The position numbers and the translations under genes are program-made. Below the pieces are notes generated by a model, which did not search any database, was not told the origin of the DNA, and worked only from the letters and a program-made list of their open reading frames with translations. This document shows, piece after piece, positions 1-9,096 of a stretch of 43,934 nucleotides of DNA. The stretch's first letter is position 1, and every line of letters begins with the position of its first letter. This stretch comes from Oscillospiraceae bacterium (GTDB lineage: Bacteria; Bacillota; Clostridia; Oscillospirales; Ruminococcaceae), in contig JAFLUE010000002.1 in assembly GCA_022508945.1 (NCBI GenBank), positions 1-43,934 on the forward strand, given 5' to 3'.

Positions 1-30
1 ATTTGACGGCAGCTCCGCTGCCGCCAAATG
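1..30. repeat. GC-rich palindrome with flank TGATGAATTTTGAAATTCTTTTTAA
   Basis: atttgacggcagc-tcc-gctgccgccaaat. Same palindrome and flank as the reverse complement of 35482-35526. Confidence 0.7.
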
Positions 31-283
31 ATGAATTTTGAAATTCTTTTTAAATAAATCCGCAAAAACAACGTAATAGAAATTCTATTTAAATTTTGTA
101 ATTATTTATAAAAATTTGAAAAATTTGTGAAATCGACAAAAAAGCACTTGAAATGTTGAATATTTTTTGGTATAATAAACACGATGAGTGAATATTTTCA
201 ATAAAAACTTTTTTAATTATTGAAAACTTTTATATATTTTGCACATCTAACATCAAATTGGGAATTTTCAGAGGTGATACTTA

Positions 284-2803
284 ATGTCGAAACTTGAGAG
301 AGCTTTGAAGTATAGCGGGAATTACGCTTTTTCAATGAAATATAAGGCGGGCTTCCCTGTTGAATTTCTCGGAGAGAGAGATCTCGCTCCCGCGCTGATG
401 AGCAGTATGATCCATCCCGACGATTATATGCCTTTCTGCGAGGCAGTAAACGACGTCATTGACGGAAGAAACCGCCGGTTAAATTCCCATTCGCGACTTA
501 ACCTTGACGGCACGTACAAGTGGTATTATATCTCCGCGACACCCGAGCGTTCTTCGGAAAATTCGACCGAGTTTCTTGGGGTAATGAACGACGTTTCCGA
601 GTATCTTGAATGCGGAGCGGAGGACGCCGTTATCGAAAACTTCAAATGCAAGCTCAGTAAAACGTTTGAAAAAGGAAATGAACCGCCGTCTCTTTCCGAG
701 ATCCTCGGCGAAAACTATCTCGAGCTTATCCAACAGCCCTTCGCGAAAACCAAAGGTCTGTATTCGGCTATCGTTTCTCCGAGCGGACACATTATAGCCT
801 GCGCAAACGGTCAGTCCAAAAGCATAAACCTGAACAAAATGAGCTACCAGCGCAAAAAAAGCATCCGCATAAAGCATATGACGGTCGCAGATTGGGTAAT
901 TGCAGGAGAAAATTTAGACGATATAAACGAAAATTCTCAGCTTCTTGATATTATGGTCCAGACTGTAAGCAATATCGCAAACTCCTATATAGTCATCGGC
1001 GAGGAGGTTGAAAACAGTCAGAACGCCAACAAACTGCTCGGCGAAAATTTTGAGGATCAGATGCTGATAAACGGCATTTACACGAGTGTGCTGAAGTGTA
1101 AAACTACCTTCGAGACGTTCGGACGGATAATTCCGCTGTTAAAGGACTATTTCGCGCTCGACCGCATCATTTTCTGCATCGACACGGAAAACCCGCCGAA
1201 GGTCTACCACTGGGACGAAAAAGGCGCTATAATACCTGCTTCGGGCGATTTTATCTCAAACGAAAAAATAAACGAAGAGCTTGATATAAACCCGATAGTA
1301 TGCGTAAACGAGGACGAAGTGCGCGGAACGAAAAGCGAGCTTAACAGAAGCTGCGCGCTTTCGAGGATATACGACAACGGCGACGCGCGGGGCGTATTTA
1401 TGTTTATCTCGCACCAATCGGGAAGAACATGGACAAACCGCGAAAGAAAGGTTTTAAGAAGCATTACTCAGGTATTGACGACGCTTATTTACCGCTCGTT
1501 TACGGAAAACAAGCTTGCGCTTTCGCAGGAGCATCTGCAAAGGCTCGCATATCGCGACGCCGCAACGGGGATTCCGAACAGGACCGCGTTTGAAAGCGAT
1601 TTTGCGTCACTTGTACAGGACGGTAAGAACGGTGCGGTTATAACGTTTGAGATAGCGAACTATAAGGCAATGACAAAATCCTACGGCTGTCAGTACGCGG
1701 ACGGCATTGTCGGCAGCATAGCGGAATATCTTGCGGCGATACCGTCGGGTGATCCCATAAGTGTTTACCTTTTTAAAAGCTACATTCTGTTTGTCATGAT
1801 CGAAAACGCGGATAAGGACACCGCTCTCGCGTTTGCGAAAAGAATTCTTGAAAAATTTTCAAGAACATGGTATTATGACGACACAAATCACGAAATTGAG
1901 ATGTATGCGAGCGTAAGCTTCTTTCCGGACGAAGTATATACGGCGGAGGAATACGAAAATTCCGCGTCCGAAACGCTCAAATTTGAAAAGGGCGAGGACA
2001 GTCTTAACGGCTCAATAATTATCGCCGACTCGGAAAACAAGCTTGACGAAAATATCCGCATAAGAAAAATGCTGAGCAACGACGCCCAAAACGGCTTCGA
2101 CGGGTTTTATTACCTGTATTCACCTATTACGGACGCGGATTCGGGCAATCTTATAAGCTGTGAATGCAGACTGTTCTGGAAAAGAGAGGGCTTTATCGCG
2201 CCGCGCGACAAGATCTTCCCGATAATAGAGCGGCTGGGGCTTTTAAGCGAGCTGTATGAATTTGAGCTTAACAAAGTCTGTGCGTTCTGTACAAATGTAC
2301 GGGGTATGGGATATCCGAATTTCCGCGTTGGGTTTGAGTACCCGCGATTCGGATTGGACTCAGACGATTTTGTTGTCGCGACCAAGAAGATCCTTGAAGC
2401 GTATTCGCTCCCGCCGAACGCCATAGGCGTTTCGATCTCCGAAAGCTCCGGAACTCTCGCCACAAGCAGCGTAAGTCTGAAGCGCCTTTCAGAGCTTGGG
2501 ATAAACATAATAAGCGAGGACAAGGGCAGGAGCTTTCTTACGGAAACGCTGTTCAAAACACCTTATGTAAATATTGCGAAAATCAGCTCAAAAAGGCTGC
2601 ACGGCGACGAGGTGTCGTCGAACTACTTAAAGGCGCTTATTGAAAAGGCGCACAAAAGCGGAATAACGGTCTGTGTGAGCGGCGTTGACAACGACAAAAC
2701 ACAAAAGCTTGCAAGGAAGTTCAATGTAGACCTCATTCAAGGTACCGTAAACGGTCAGCCTCTGCATTCGGGTGATTTCGCCGAGAAGCTGAGGATAAGA
2801 TAA
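284..2803 (+). CDS. Large signalling protein with PAS-like/GAF-like N-terminus and degenerate GGDEF and EAL domains
   Basis: ORF track. DAATGIPNRTAFESDF is a GGDEF-domain start, but the GGDEF signature position reads YLFKSYILFV. ECRLFWKREGFIAPRDKIFPIIERLGL and VSISES...IQGTVNGQPL resemble an EAL domain lacking key residues. Confidence 0.75.
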   Translation: MSKLERALKYSGNYAFSMKYKAGFPVEFLGERDLAPALMSSMIHPDDYMPFCEAVNDVIDGRNRRLNSHSRLNLDGTYKWYYISATPERSSENSTEFLGVMNDVSEYLECGAEDAVIENFKCKLSKTFEKGNEPPSLSEILGENYLELIQQPFAKTKGLYSAIVSPSGHIIACANGQSKSINLNKMSYQRKKSIRIKHMTVADWVIAGENLDDINENSQLLDIMVQTVSNIANSYIVIGEEVENSQNANKLLGENFEDQMLINGIYTSVLKCKTTFETFGRIIPLLKDYFALDRIIFCIDTENPPKVYHWDEKGAIIPASGDFISNEKINEELDINPIVCVNEDEVRGTKSELNRSCALSRIYDNGDARGVFMFISHQSGRTWTNRERKVLRSITQVLTTLIYRSFTENKLALSQEHLQRLAYRDAATGIPNRTAFESDFASLVQDGKNGAVITFEIANYKAMTKSYGCQYADGIVGSIAEYLAAIPSGDPISVYLFKSYILFVMIENADKDTALAFAKRILEKFSRTWYYDDTNHEIEMYASVSFFPDEVYTAEEYENSASETLKFEKGEDSLNGSIIIADSENKLDENIRIRKMLSNDAQNGFDGFYYLYSPITDADSGNLISCECRLFWKREGFIAPRDKIFPIIERLGLLSELYEFELNKVCAFCTNVRGMGYPNFRVGFEYPRFGLDSDDFVVATKKILEAYSLPPNAIGVSISESSGTLATSSVSLKRLSELGINIISEDKGRSFLTETLFKTPYVNIAKISSKRLHGDEVSSNYLKALIEKAHKSGITVCVSGVDNDKTQKLARKFNVDLIQGTVNGQPLHSGDFAEKLRIR

Positions 2804-2844
2804 TACCCATGACAGTTGACGTCAGGCAGTAAAATAAAAACCAA

Positions 2845-2870
2845 ACGCGCTCGGAAAATTCCGAGCGCGT
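2845..2870. terminator. Hairpin terminator between convergent genes (T-tract on the minus strand)
   Basis: ACGCGCTCGG-aaaatt-CCGAGCGCGT, 10-bp stem. The minus strand continues into ttggtttttatttt. Confidence 0.75.
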
Positions 2871-2898
2871 CATTATTTCATAATTTCATAAGCGTTTG

Positions 2899-3669
2899 TC
2901 ATTGCTCATCCGATAATGTTTTAATGATCTCCAACAAATGAATATGAAGCTCATCTATCTCCGACCGAGTGTCGGCTTGTACAAAAAACACATTTATTTC
3001 CCGTACCTTCTCCCACTCCGTGTCCGAAATAAGTACAACGCCCCTATCGGACATCACATAAAACACTCTTCCGTCTTCGGTCCTGATGGGGTGTACCCCT
3101 TCGTGGGCTCTGTAAACCGTTACGGTTTCATTCACTCTGAAATATTCATAGCCGTTTAAGGAGATCACATCGGCGGTCGAAATATCGTCGTTCACCACAA
3201 GTACGGTACTCTCATTGATCTTCCAATCATACTTGTCGAAGTTTTCGTGTTTGGTTTCACTTGGAGCATTGCTTTCGCTGAGTTCGCTGCTGTAGCTGAT
3301 GACGTCATAGCTGTTCGAGGACCGAGCCGAGGCGTCATCTGCGTTTGCGTCATAACCGTCAATATCCTGGGCGTTTCCTCCCGTGGCGTTTTCAGTTAAA
3401 TATGCATTGTTGAGAAGCGGTCCGGCATAATTATGATCGTTGCTCACAAAATTTGGGACGATCCTGAACACGGCGACCGCAAACAGCGCAACACAAGCCG
3501 CCGCTCCGCAAGCGGAGCCGATATATACCCAAACGGGTTTTTTCTTCTGCTGTACGCGTATTTTTGTCGGCGCGTTTTCGTCCAGCTTTTCGTAAATATC
3601 CGCGATCATCTTTTCGGTATCGGGGGAAACCGAGCCGAGCGCGGATTTATAGTCGTTTTTAAAGCTCAT
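2899..3669 (-). CDS. Putative membrane anti-sigma factor / sigma-associated protein (single TM)
   Basis: Directly downstream of an ECF sigma gene. Cytoplasmic N-terminus, then TM VWVYIGSACGAAACVALFAVAVFRIV, then an extracytoplasmic domain. Start moved to MSFKNDY. Confidence 0.65.
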   Translation of the reverse strand: MSFKNDYKSALGSVSPDTEKMIADIYEKLDENAPTKIRVQQKKKPVWVYIGSACGAAACVALFAVAVFRIVPNFVSNDHNYAGPLLNNAYLTENATGGNAQDIDGYDANADDASARSSNSYDVISYSSELSESNAPSETKHENFDKYDWKINESTVLVVNDDISTADVISLNGYEYFRVNETVTVYRAHEGVHPIRTEDGRVFYVMSDRGVVLISDTEWEKVREINVFFVQADTRSEIDELHIHLLEIIKTLSDEQ

Positions 3670-3682
3670 AGAAATCCCCTTC

Positions 3683-4240
3683 CTACTCAAAATCATTTCT
3701 GTTAAGCAATTTTTTCAGCTTTTGTCTCGCCCTCGAAAGCTGAGATTTTACGGTTGCTTCCTTTTGATTCGTGACCTTCGCTATCTGCGCTATTGACATA
3801 TCCTCAAAATAAAACAAATGAACCGCTGTCCTGTATTTTTCCGGCAGCTTTAAAACCGCCTCAATAATTGCCCTTTTCGCGGCTGTTTTTTCTGTGTTCT
3901 CCGCCGTTGTATCCCCCGCCGAAAGCTCGGCAAAATTTTCGAGCGCGTCCGTATGTACCCTGTTTTTGAACCACGAACTCCTCGCAAAAGAATTTACACA
4001 GTTTATCGTGACGCGGATAAGAAAGAATTTTCTGTGTTCTTCGCTTTCAAAGGTTTTGTCGGCTTTAAAGTAGCGAATAAAAACCTCCTGCGTCACATCG
4101 TCAGCGTCAGCCGAATTTCCAAGCCGCTCGAATGCTATTCTGTACACAGTCGGAATGTACAGCCGCATTACCTCGTCGAAGCTTTCATCGGTTCTGAGAG
4201 ATAATTCCATATAGTTCTCCGATTCATACTTAATTTCCAT
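3683..4240 (-). CDS. ECF-type RNA polymerase sigma-70 factor
   Basis: Region 2 (RIAFERLGNSADADDVTQEVFIRYFK) and region 4 (LPEKYRTAVHLFYFEDMSIAQIAKVTNQKEATVKSQLSRARQKLKKLL). The longer ORF start at 4276 lies inside a palindromic repeat, so an internal ATG is preferred. Confidence 0.9.
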   Translation of the reverse strand: MEIKYESENYMELSLRTDESFDEVMRLYIPTVYRIAFERLGNSADADDVTQEVFIRYFKADKTFESEEHRKFFLIRVTINCVNSFARSSWFKNRVHTDALENFAELSAGDTTAENTEKTAAKRAIIEAVLKLPEKYRTAVHLFYFEDMSIAQIAKVTNQKEATVKSQLSRARQKLKKLLNRNDFE

Positions 4241-4259
4241 TAATAAGCGCACCGCTTTT

Positions 4260-4314
4260 TTAAGGCAACACCGCACAATTACCGCCCTTTGGGCTTTGCC
4301 GGTGATTGCCTTAA
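4260..4314. repeat. Small MITE-like palindromic element with imperfect terminal inverted repeats
   Basis: TTAAGGCAACACCG ... CGGTGATTGCCTTAA: 14-nt arm with one bulged A, about 26-nt centre, AT-rich flanks. Confidence 0.6.
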
Positions 4315-4407
4315 TTAATGAGAAATCAGTACTACACTGTCAAAAATAATACTTTCCATATACAAAAAAGGTTGCACGATCTTTTGAATTTTTTTAAAAA
4401 ATTAAAA

Positions 4408-5250
4408 CTAAATTATAATTTCCGAATGTCTTGTTACATGACAGCCGATATTTACTGCCAAAGGCAGTCCCGCGATATGCGTAGGCGCTTTTTCGATGTT
4501 TACATAAAGCGCGGTTATGCGGCCGCCGAAGCCCTGCGCGCCAATACCGAGCTTGTTTATCCCGTTTAGCATCTCCCGCTCCATTTCGGCATAGAACGGG
4601 TCGGGGTGTCTTTGCGACAGATCTCTGCAAAGAGCCTTTTTCGCAAGCAGCGCCGCTCCCTCAAAATCGCTTCCTATCCCAACTCCGACCACAATCGGCG
4701 GACAAGGGTTGCTTCCCGCCAAAGAAGCAGTCTCAACCACAAAGTTTATAAGATCATCTTTTGAGGCGGACGGCGTAAACATTTTAAGCCTGCTCATATT
4801 CTCGCTTCCGAAGCCCTTCGGAGCCACGGTTAGCTTTATTTTGTCGCCGTCGATAATTTTTGTATGTATAAGCGCGGGAGTGTTGTCGTTGGTGTTTTCG
4901 CGCATGAGAGGGTCACTTACGATCGAAAGCCTGAGCTTTCCCTCTGTATACCCCTTTGCAACGCCCTTATTCACCGCATCCTCAAAGCCTCCGCCAGTTA
5001 TGTGAACATCCTGACCTATCTCCGCGAAAACGATTGCCATTCCCGTATCCTGACAGATAGGAACGGAAAGCTCCCCCGCGCAGTCGATGTTGTCAACAAT
5101 GTCTCCAAGCACGCTTTTACAAAGCTCGCTTTCCTCGCGCTCCCTCGCGCTTTCAATACATTCCCTCATTCCGCAGGGCAGCCGCAAATTAGCGTCAACG
5201 CAGAGCTTCGCGATCTCTTCCGTAATCTGCTGTGCATTTATCTCACGCAT
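4408..5250 (-). CDS. Fumarate hydratase class I / L(+)-tartrate dehydratase alpha subunit
   Basis: PICQDTGMAIVFAEIGQDVHITGG, SNPCPPIVVGVGIGSDFE, GLPLAVNIGCHVTRH are typical of the alpha subunit of two-subunit class I fumarases. Confidence 0.9.
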   Translation of the reverse strand: MREINAQQITEEIAKLCVDANLRLPCGMRECIESAREREESELCKSVLGDIVDNIDCAGELSVPICQDTGMAIVFAEIGQDVHITGGGFEDAVNKGVAKGYTEGKLRLSIVSDPLMRENTNDNTPALIHTKIIDGDKIKLTVAPKGFGSENMSRLKMFTPSASKDDLINFVVETASLAGSNPCPPIVVGVGIGSDFEGAALLAKKALCRDLSQRHPDPFYAEMEREMLNGINKLGIGAQGFGGRITALYVNIEKAPTHIAGLPLAVNIGCHVTRHSEIII

Positions 5251-5261
5251 AAATATTCTCC

Positions 5262-6446
5262 TTAACTCAGCTTATTTATGACAATTTTACCGTTTACACA
5301 AACCAGCTCGGGCGTGTTCATCACATCGAGCGGATCGCCCGAAAACAGCGCGAGATCCGCGTCCTTTCCAACTTCTATCGAGCCTATACGGTTTTCAACG
5401 CCGAGGATCTTCGCCGCGTTTACGGTTATCGCTTTAAGCGCGGTCTCACGTCCGAGTCCTCCGCGCACAGCGAGCGCCGCCGTAAGAGGAAGATACTGGA
5501 TAGGAGTTTCGGGGTGGTCGGTGCATATAGCAAACTCTATGCCGCAGTCATGCATCTTCGCGGGAGTTGTTATGCTGTGGTTTTTAAGCTCGGGCTTTCC
5601 CCTGTCGCCTAATATCGGACCCAATACGACCTTCGGCTTGTCCTCCGAAAGCTCGTCCGCAATGACCCCTCCGTCCGTACAGTGGATAAGCACATAATTT
5701 AACTTAAACTCCTTCGCAATACGTACAGCCGTGAAGATGTCGTCCGCTCTGTGACAGTGAAAATGCGCCTCAAGCGGGTCTTTCGCGTCAAAAAGCGGCA
5801 TAAGCGCTTCGCATTTTGCGTCGAAGTCGGGTCTTGACACCTCGTCTTCACTGCCCTTCGCGCGAAGATACTCGTCCAGATCCTCTTTATATCGCAGCGC
5901 CTTCGAGAGCTGCTCGCGGATCATTGCGGCAGTCGCCATTCGCGTTACGGGCGCTTCGTCACGGTCATTATATGTGTTTTTGGGATTTTCGCCGAGCGCG
6001 AATTTTATTGCCGCGGGAGTCTTCAAAATAAGCTTGTCGACTCGCTTGGAGCCGAACGTTTTTATGACCGCAAGGCTTCCTCCGATAGGATTTGCGCTTC
6101 CCGCGCCCGTGCATACGGACGTAACGCCCGCCATAGCCGCGTCCTCAAAACACCTGTCCATCGCGTTTATGCTGTCAATTGCGCGAAGATGCGGGGTCAT
6201 AGGGTCTGTGTCCTCGTTTCCGTCGTCGCCCTCAAAGCACAGCGCGTCGTTCCACATTCCGAGATGGCAGTGGGCGTCGATAAACCCCGGATAAAGCGTT
6301 TTTCCCGAGCCGTCAAGCTCCTCCTCGTCGGTCCTTACATATCCGCTCATTTCGCCTATCTCGGTAAAAACCTCGTTAAACCGCACAAATCCGTTTTCGA
6401 TATCCTCGCCCGACATAGATATTATTTTCACGTTTTTTATTACCAT
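5262..6446 (-). CDS. Amidohydrolase (imidazolonepropionase-like)
   Basis: YPGFIDAHCHLG metal-binding motif, AHFHCHRADD, ICTDHPETP, IGSIEVGKDADLALFSGDPLD C-terminal signature. Confidence 0.9.
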   Translation of the reverse strand: MVIKNVKIISMSGEDIENGFVRFNEVFTEIGEMSGYVRTDEEELDGSGKTLYPGFIDAHCHLGMWNDALCFEGDDGNEDTDPMTPHLRAIDSINAMDRCFEDAAMAGVTSVCTGAGSANPIGGSLAVIKTFGSKRVDKLILKTPAAIKFALGENPKNTYNDRDEAPVTRMATAAMIREQLSKALRYKEDLDEYLRAKGSEDEVSRPDFDAKCEALMPLFDAKDPLEAHFHCHRADDIFTAVRIAKEFKLNYVLIHCTDGGVIADELSEDKPKVVLGPILGDRGKPELKNHSITTPAKMHDCGIEFAICTDHPETPIQYLPLTAALAVRGGLGRETALKAITVNAAKILGVENRIGSIEVGKDADLALFSGDPLDVMNTPELVCVNGKIVINKLS

Positions 6447-6486
6447 TTCAATTCCCCGTTATTCAGTATTCTGCCGCCTATCAGCC

Positions 6487-6996
6487 TTATACGGGCGCCT
6501 GTCCCGAAAACTGCGCGAGCTTCGCTATCTCGCCCGTGATTATATGATCGCTTGTGTTTCCGTTTACCATAAAGGTGCTGTTTTGGCGGTAGATCGGAGC
6601 GCGGGCATTGTACAGCTCTCTGAGCTGTTCGGGAGTGTTTTTTACAACAAGCGGCCGGTTTTTGTCGCCCTTTATACGATCAAAGCAGGTCTCAAACGAG
6701 GTGTTTATATAAACAGAGATCCCGCTCTCCCTCGCAAATTTCGCCGTCTCACAATTAAGCAGCGCCCCGCCGCCCGTCGCGACAATAAACCCCTCCGACA
6801 GCTCTCTGATGTATTTAGCCTCGAGCGCGCGGAAATGCGGTTCGCCGAACTGCTCGAAGATCTCGGGGATAGTCATTTTCTCGGCGTTTACAATATACCT
6901 GTCAAGGTCAATAAGCTTCATTCCGAGCCTTGACGCAAGCATTCTTCCTATATGGCTTTTTCCGCAGCCCATAAATCCGCATAAATAAACGCTCAT
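6487..6996 (-). CDS. aroK: Shikimate kinase
   Basis: MSVYLCGFMGCGKSHIGRMLA P-loop, LIDLDRYI, FIVATGGGALL. Overlaps aroE by 4 bp. Confidence 0.92.
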   Translation of the reverse strand: MSVYLCGFMGCGKSHIGRMLASRLGMKLIDLDRYIVNAEKMTIPEIFEQFGEPHFRALEAKYIRELSEGFIVATGGGALLNCETAKFARESGISVYINTSFETCFDRIKGDKNRPLVVKNTPEQLRELYNARAPIYRQNSTFMVNGNTSDHIITGEIAKLAQFSGQAPV

Positions 6997-7829
6997 ATCA
7001 GATTCTCCGTGTCGGTTATCAGCTTGTCGATGTCGCTTTTTTCAAACTTCGCGCCATACCATATCTCGTGCGCCGCCACCGCCTGAAGCACGAGCATTGC
7101 CGTTCCGCTCATCGACTTTTTGCCGAACCTGCGGGCAGTGTTCAAAAGCATTGTTTCCTTGGGGTTATAGATAACGTCGAAAACCGAACCGAACTTCTGC
7201 ACAACAGCTTCCGTACACGGCATAGCGTCAACCTTCGGGAACATTCCCACGGGAGTTGCGTTTATCAGCAGGTCGCCGCCGTCCGAGCTGTCAAGCGCGC
7301 CGCCTTTTATGACTTCGATTTTGACCGCAGCCCCGGCGTTCTGAGCCTTTATCTCCCCGACGACCTTTTCCGCCAAAGGAAGGTCTTTTTCAAGCGCGGC
7401 AATAGTAAGCTCCGCGCCCTGACACGCCGCCTCAATGCATATCATTCTCCCCACTCCCCCGCAGCCGATGACTGTAACGCGGGAGCTGAGGCTTGCGCCG
7501 AGCATCTCTATCGACTTTGTAAAGCCGATAGCGTCGGTGTTGAAGCCCATTTTGTCGCCGCCTCTCACGCAGTTTACCGAGCGATAGCGCTTCGCGCCCT
7601 CGGAAAGCCCGCTGCAATAATCTATTATCGCGATCTTATGAGGTATAGTTACGTTTATTCCCTCAAATTCATCGAGAAAAGCATACTTTCCCGAAAGCTC
7701 TTCGGGAGCAATGTCGTTTAGCGTATACTCCGATTCCTCCGAAAGTCCCGAAAGCTCAAACAACCTCTTGTGTATCTGCGGAGAGAGAGAATGGCCGAGA
7801 GGATGGCCGATAAGACCGAATTTCTTCAT
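6993..7829 (-). CDS. aroE: Shikimate dehydrogenase
   Basis: FGLIGHPLGHSLSPQIH, GINVTIPHK, INATPVGMFP. Confidence 0.95.
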   Translation of the reverse strand: MKKFGLIGHPLGHSLSPQIHKRLFELSGLSEESEYTLNDIAPEELSGKYAFLDEFEGINVTIPHKIAIIDYCSGLSEGAKRYRSVNCVRGGDKMGFNTDAIGFTKSIEMLGASLSSRVTVIGCGGVGRMICIEAACQGAELTIAALEKDLPLAEKVVGEIKAQNAGAAVKIEVIKGGALDSSDGGDLLINATPVGMFPKVDAMPCTEAVVQKFGSVFDVIYNPKETMLLNTARRFGKKSMSGTAMLVLQAVAAHEIWYGAKFEKSDIDKLITDTENLI

Positions 7830-7875
7830 AGTTATATTTATCCTTTCAACTTAATTATCTTTTTAGTGATAGGTC

Positions 7876-8799
7876 TCAGCCTTTTAATGCCGTAAGCGCC
7901 TTTTCCATTGTTTCGTTGTTTTCAATATTTACGTTTGTTACGCCCTTGAGCGTTTTTCTTACAAGCCCCGAAAGCACCTTGTTCGGTCCAAGCTCGACAT
8001 ACGTGTCTATCCCGTCGCTCTGCATTGAATTCAGCTCATCGACAAATTTGACCGGCGAGCAGATATGTGCCGCGAGATATTCGGGCATATCGGAAAACAG
8101 ATCGAGCTTATTTCCGTAAAGATTTGAGTAAAAAGCACAGCTCGGCTCGGAGAATGTAAAGCCCGATATCTTTTCCTTGAACTCATCAGCCGCGGGCTTC
8201 ATAAGCTTTGTGTGGAACGCCGCGGAGACCGCGAGTTTTACCGAGCGCTTTCCCATTTCGCCGAACTTCGCTGTCGCCTCGTCAATTGCCGCTTCCTCTC
8301 CCGCTATGACCGTCTGTACGGGAGAGTTGTAGTTTGCGGGAGCCGCAAAGCCGCTTAAACCCGAGAGCACCTGCTCTATCTCCTCGTTTGTACAGCCGAT
8401 TATCGCCGCCATTGCGCCCTTCTGATTTTCGGCAGCCTTTGCCATTGCCTCGCTTCTGAGCTTTATCGCCCTGAATGCGTCCTCCATCGGCAAAATCCCC
8501 GCCGCATACATCGCCGCGTATTCTCCGAGCGAATGACCCGCGACCGCGCAGTTGTCTATGCCGTTTTCTCTCGCCGCGTCAAGCGCTATAAGAGAAACGG
8601 TAAATATGGCGGGCTGTGAAAGACGTGTCTGAGAAAGCTCCTCGGCGGAAGCGTTCGCGAGCTTGTCCTTTAGATCAAACCCCATGATATCCGACCCGCA
8701 CTCCAATATCTTCGCAGAGCCGGAATATCTTTCCACAAGCTCCAGCCCCATCTGCGGATACTGAGAACCCTGTCCCGAGAACAAAAACGCTGTTTTCAT
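7876..8799 (-). CDS. fabD: Malonyl-CoA:ACP transacylase
   Basis: MKTAFLFSGQGSQYPQMG and active-site AGHSLGEYAA. Start moved from ORF 8844 to 8799. Confidence 0.95.
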   Translation of the reverse strand: MKTAFLFSGQGSQYPQMGLELVERYSGSAKILECGSDIMGFDLKDKLANASAEELSQTRLSQPAIFTVSLIALDAARENGIDNCAVAGHSLGEYAAMYAAGILPMEDAFRAIKLRSEAMAKAAENQKGAMAAIIGCTNEEIEQVLSGLSGFAAPANYNSPVQTVIAGEEAAIDEATAKFGEMGKRSVKLAVSAAFHTKLMKPAADEFKEKISGFTFSEPSCAFYSNLYGNKLDLFSDMPEYLAAHICSPVKFVDELNSMQSDGIDTYVELGPNKVLSGLVRKTLKGVTNVNIENNETMEKALTALKG

Positions 8800-8962
8800 T
8801 AAGTTATACCTCCGTAGTGTTAATATTATGGTATGGTGCTTCATAACGGCAGCTCAGCCTGCCGATTACTGAATAAACAAACTTTATATGAGGAAAAACA
8901 ACATGATATAAAGATCCAAGAAAAATTTTCCTTTCCCACTCCCCTTAATTTCCAACATCTAC

Positions 8963-8991
8963 TTGACAAATTAACCGAAATGAGTTATAAT
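8963..8991 (+). promoter_or_regulatory. Consensus sigma-A promoter for the fabH operon with a palindrome over the -10
   Basis: TTGACA (8963-8968), 17-nt spacer, TATAAT (8986-8991). AGTTATAATAACT is a perfect inverted repeat overlapping the -10. Confidence 0.8.
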
Positions 8992-9096
8992 AACTAATGT
9001 ATATTGAAAATTTTTACATCGGATCATATATATCGACCCTTTAAACACCATACTGATATTATACATTATTTTGAAAATAAAATCAAGGAGTTTTTT

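Noticed and set aside
479-877. 132-aa minus-strand ORF inside the GGDEF/EAL-like gene, and the many similar antisense or shifted ORFs in the track
   Set aside because: All lie within confident CDSs on the other strand or frame, with Arg/Ser/Leu-rich shadow composition and no motif support.
2899-4240. ECF sigma/anti-sigma pair as a novel system
   Set aside because: This is a common arrangement in Clostridia; the anti-sigma domain is divergent but nothing further can be supported.
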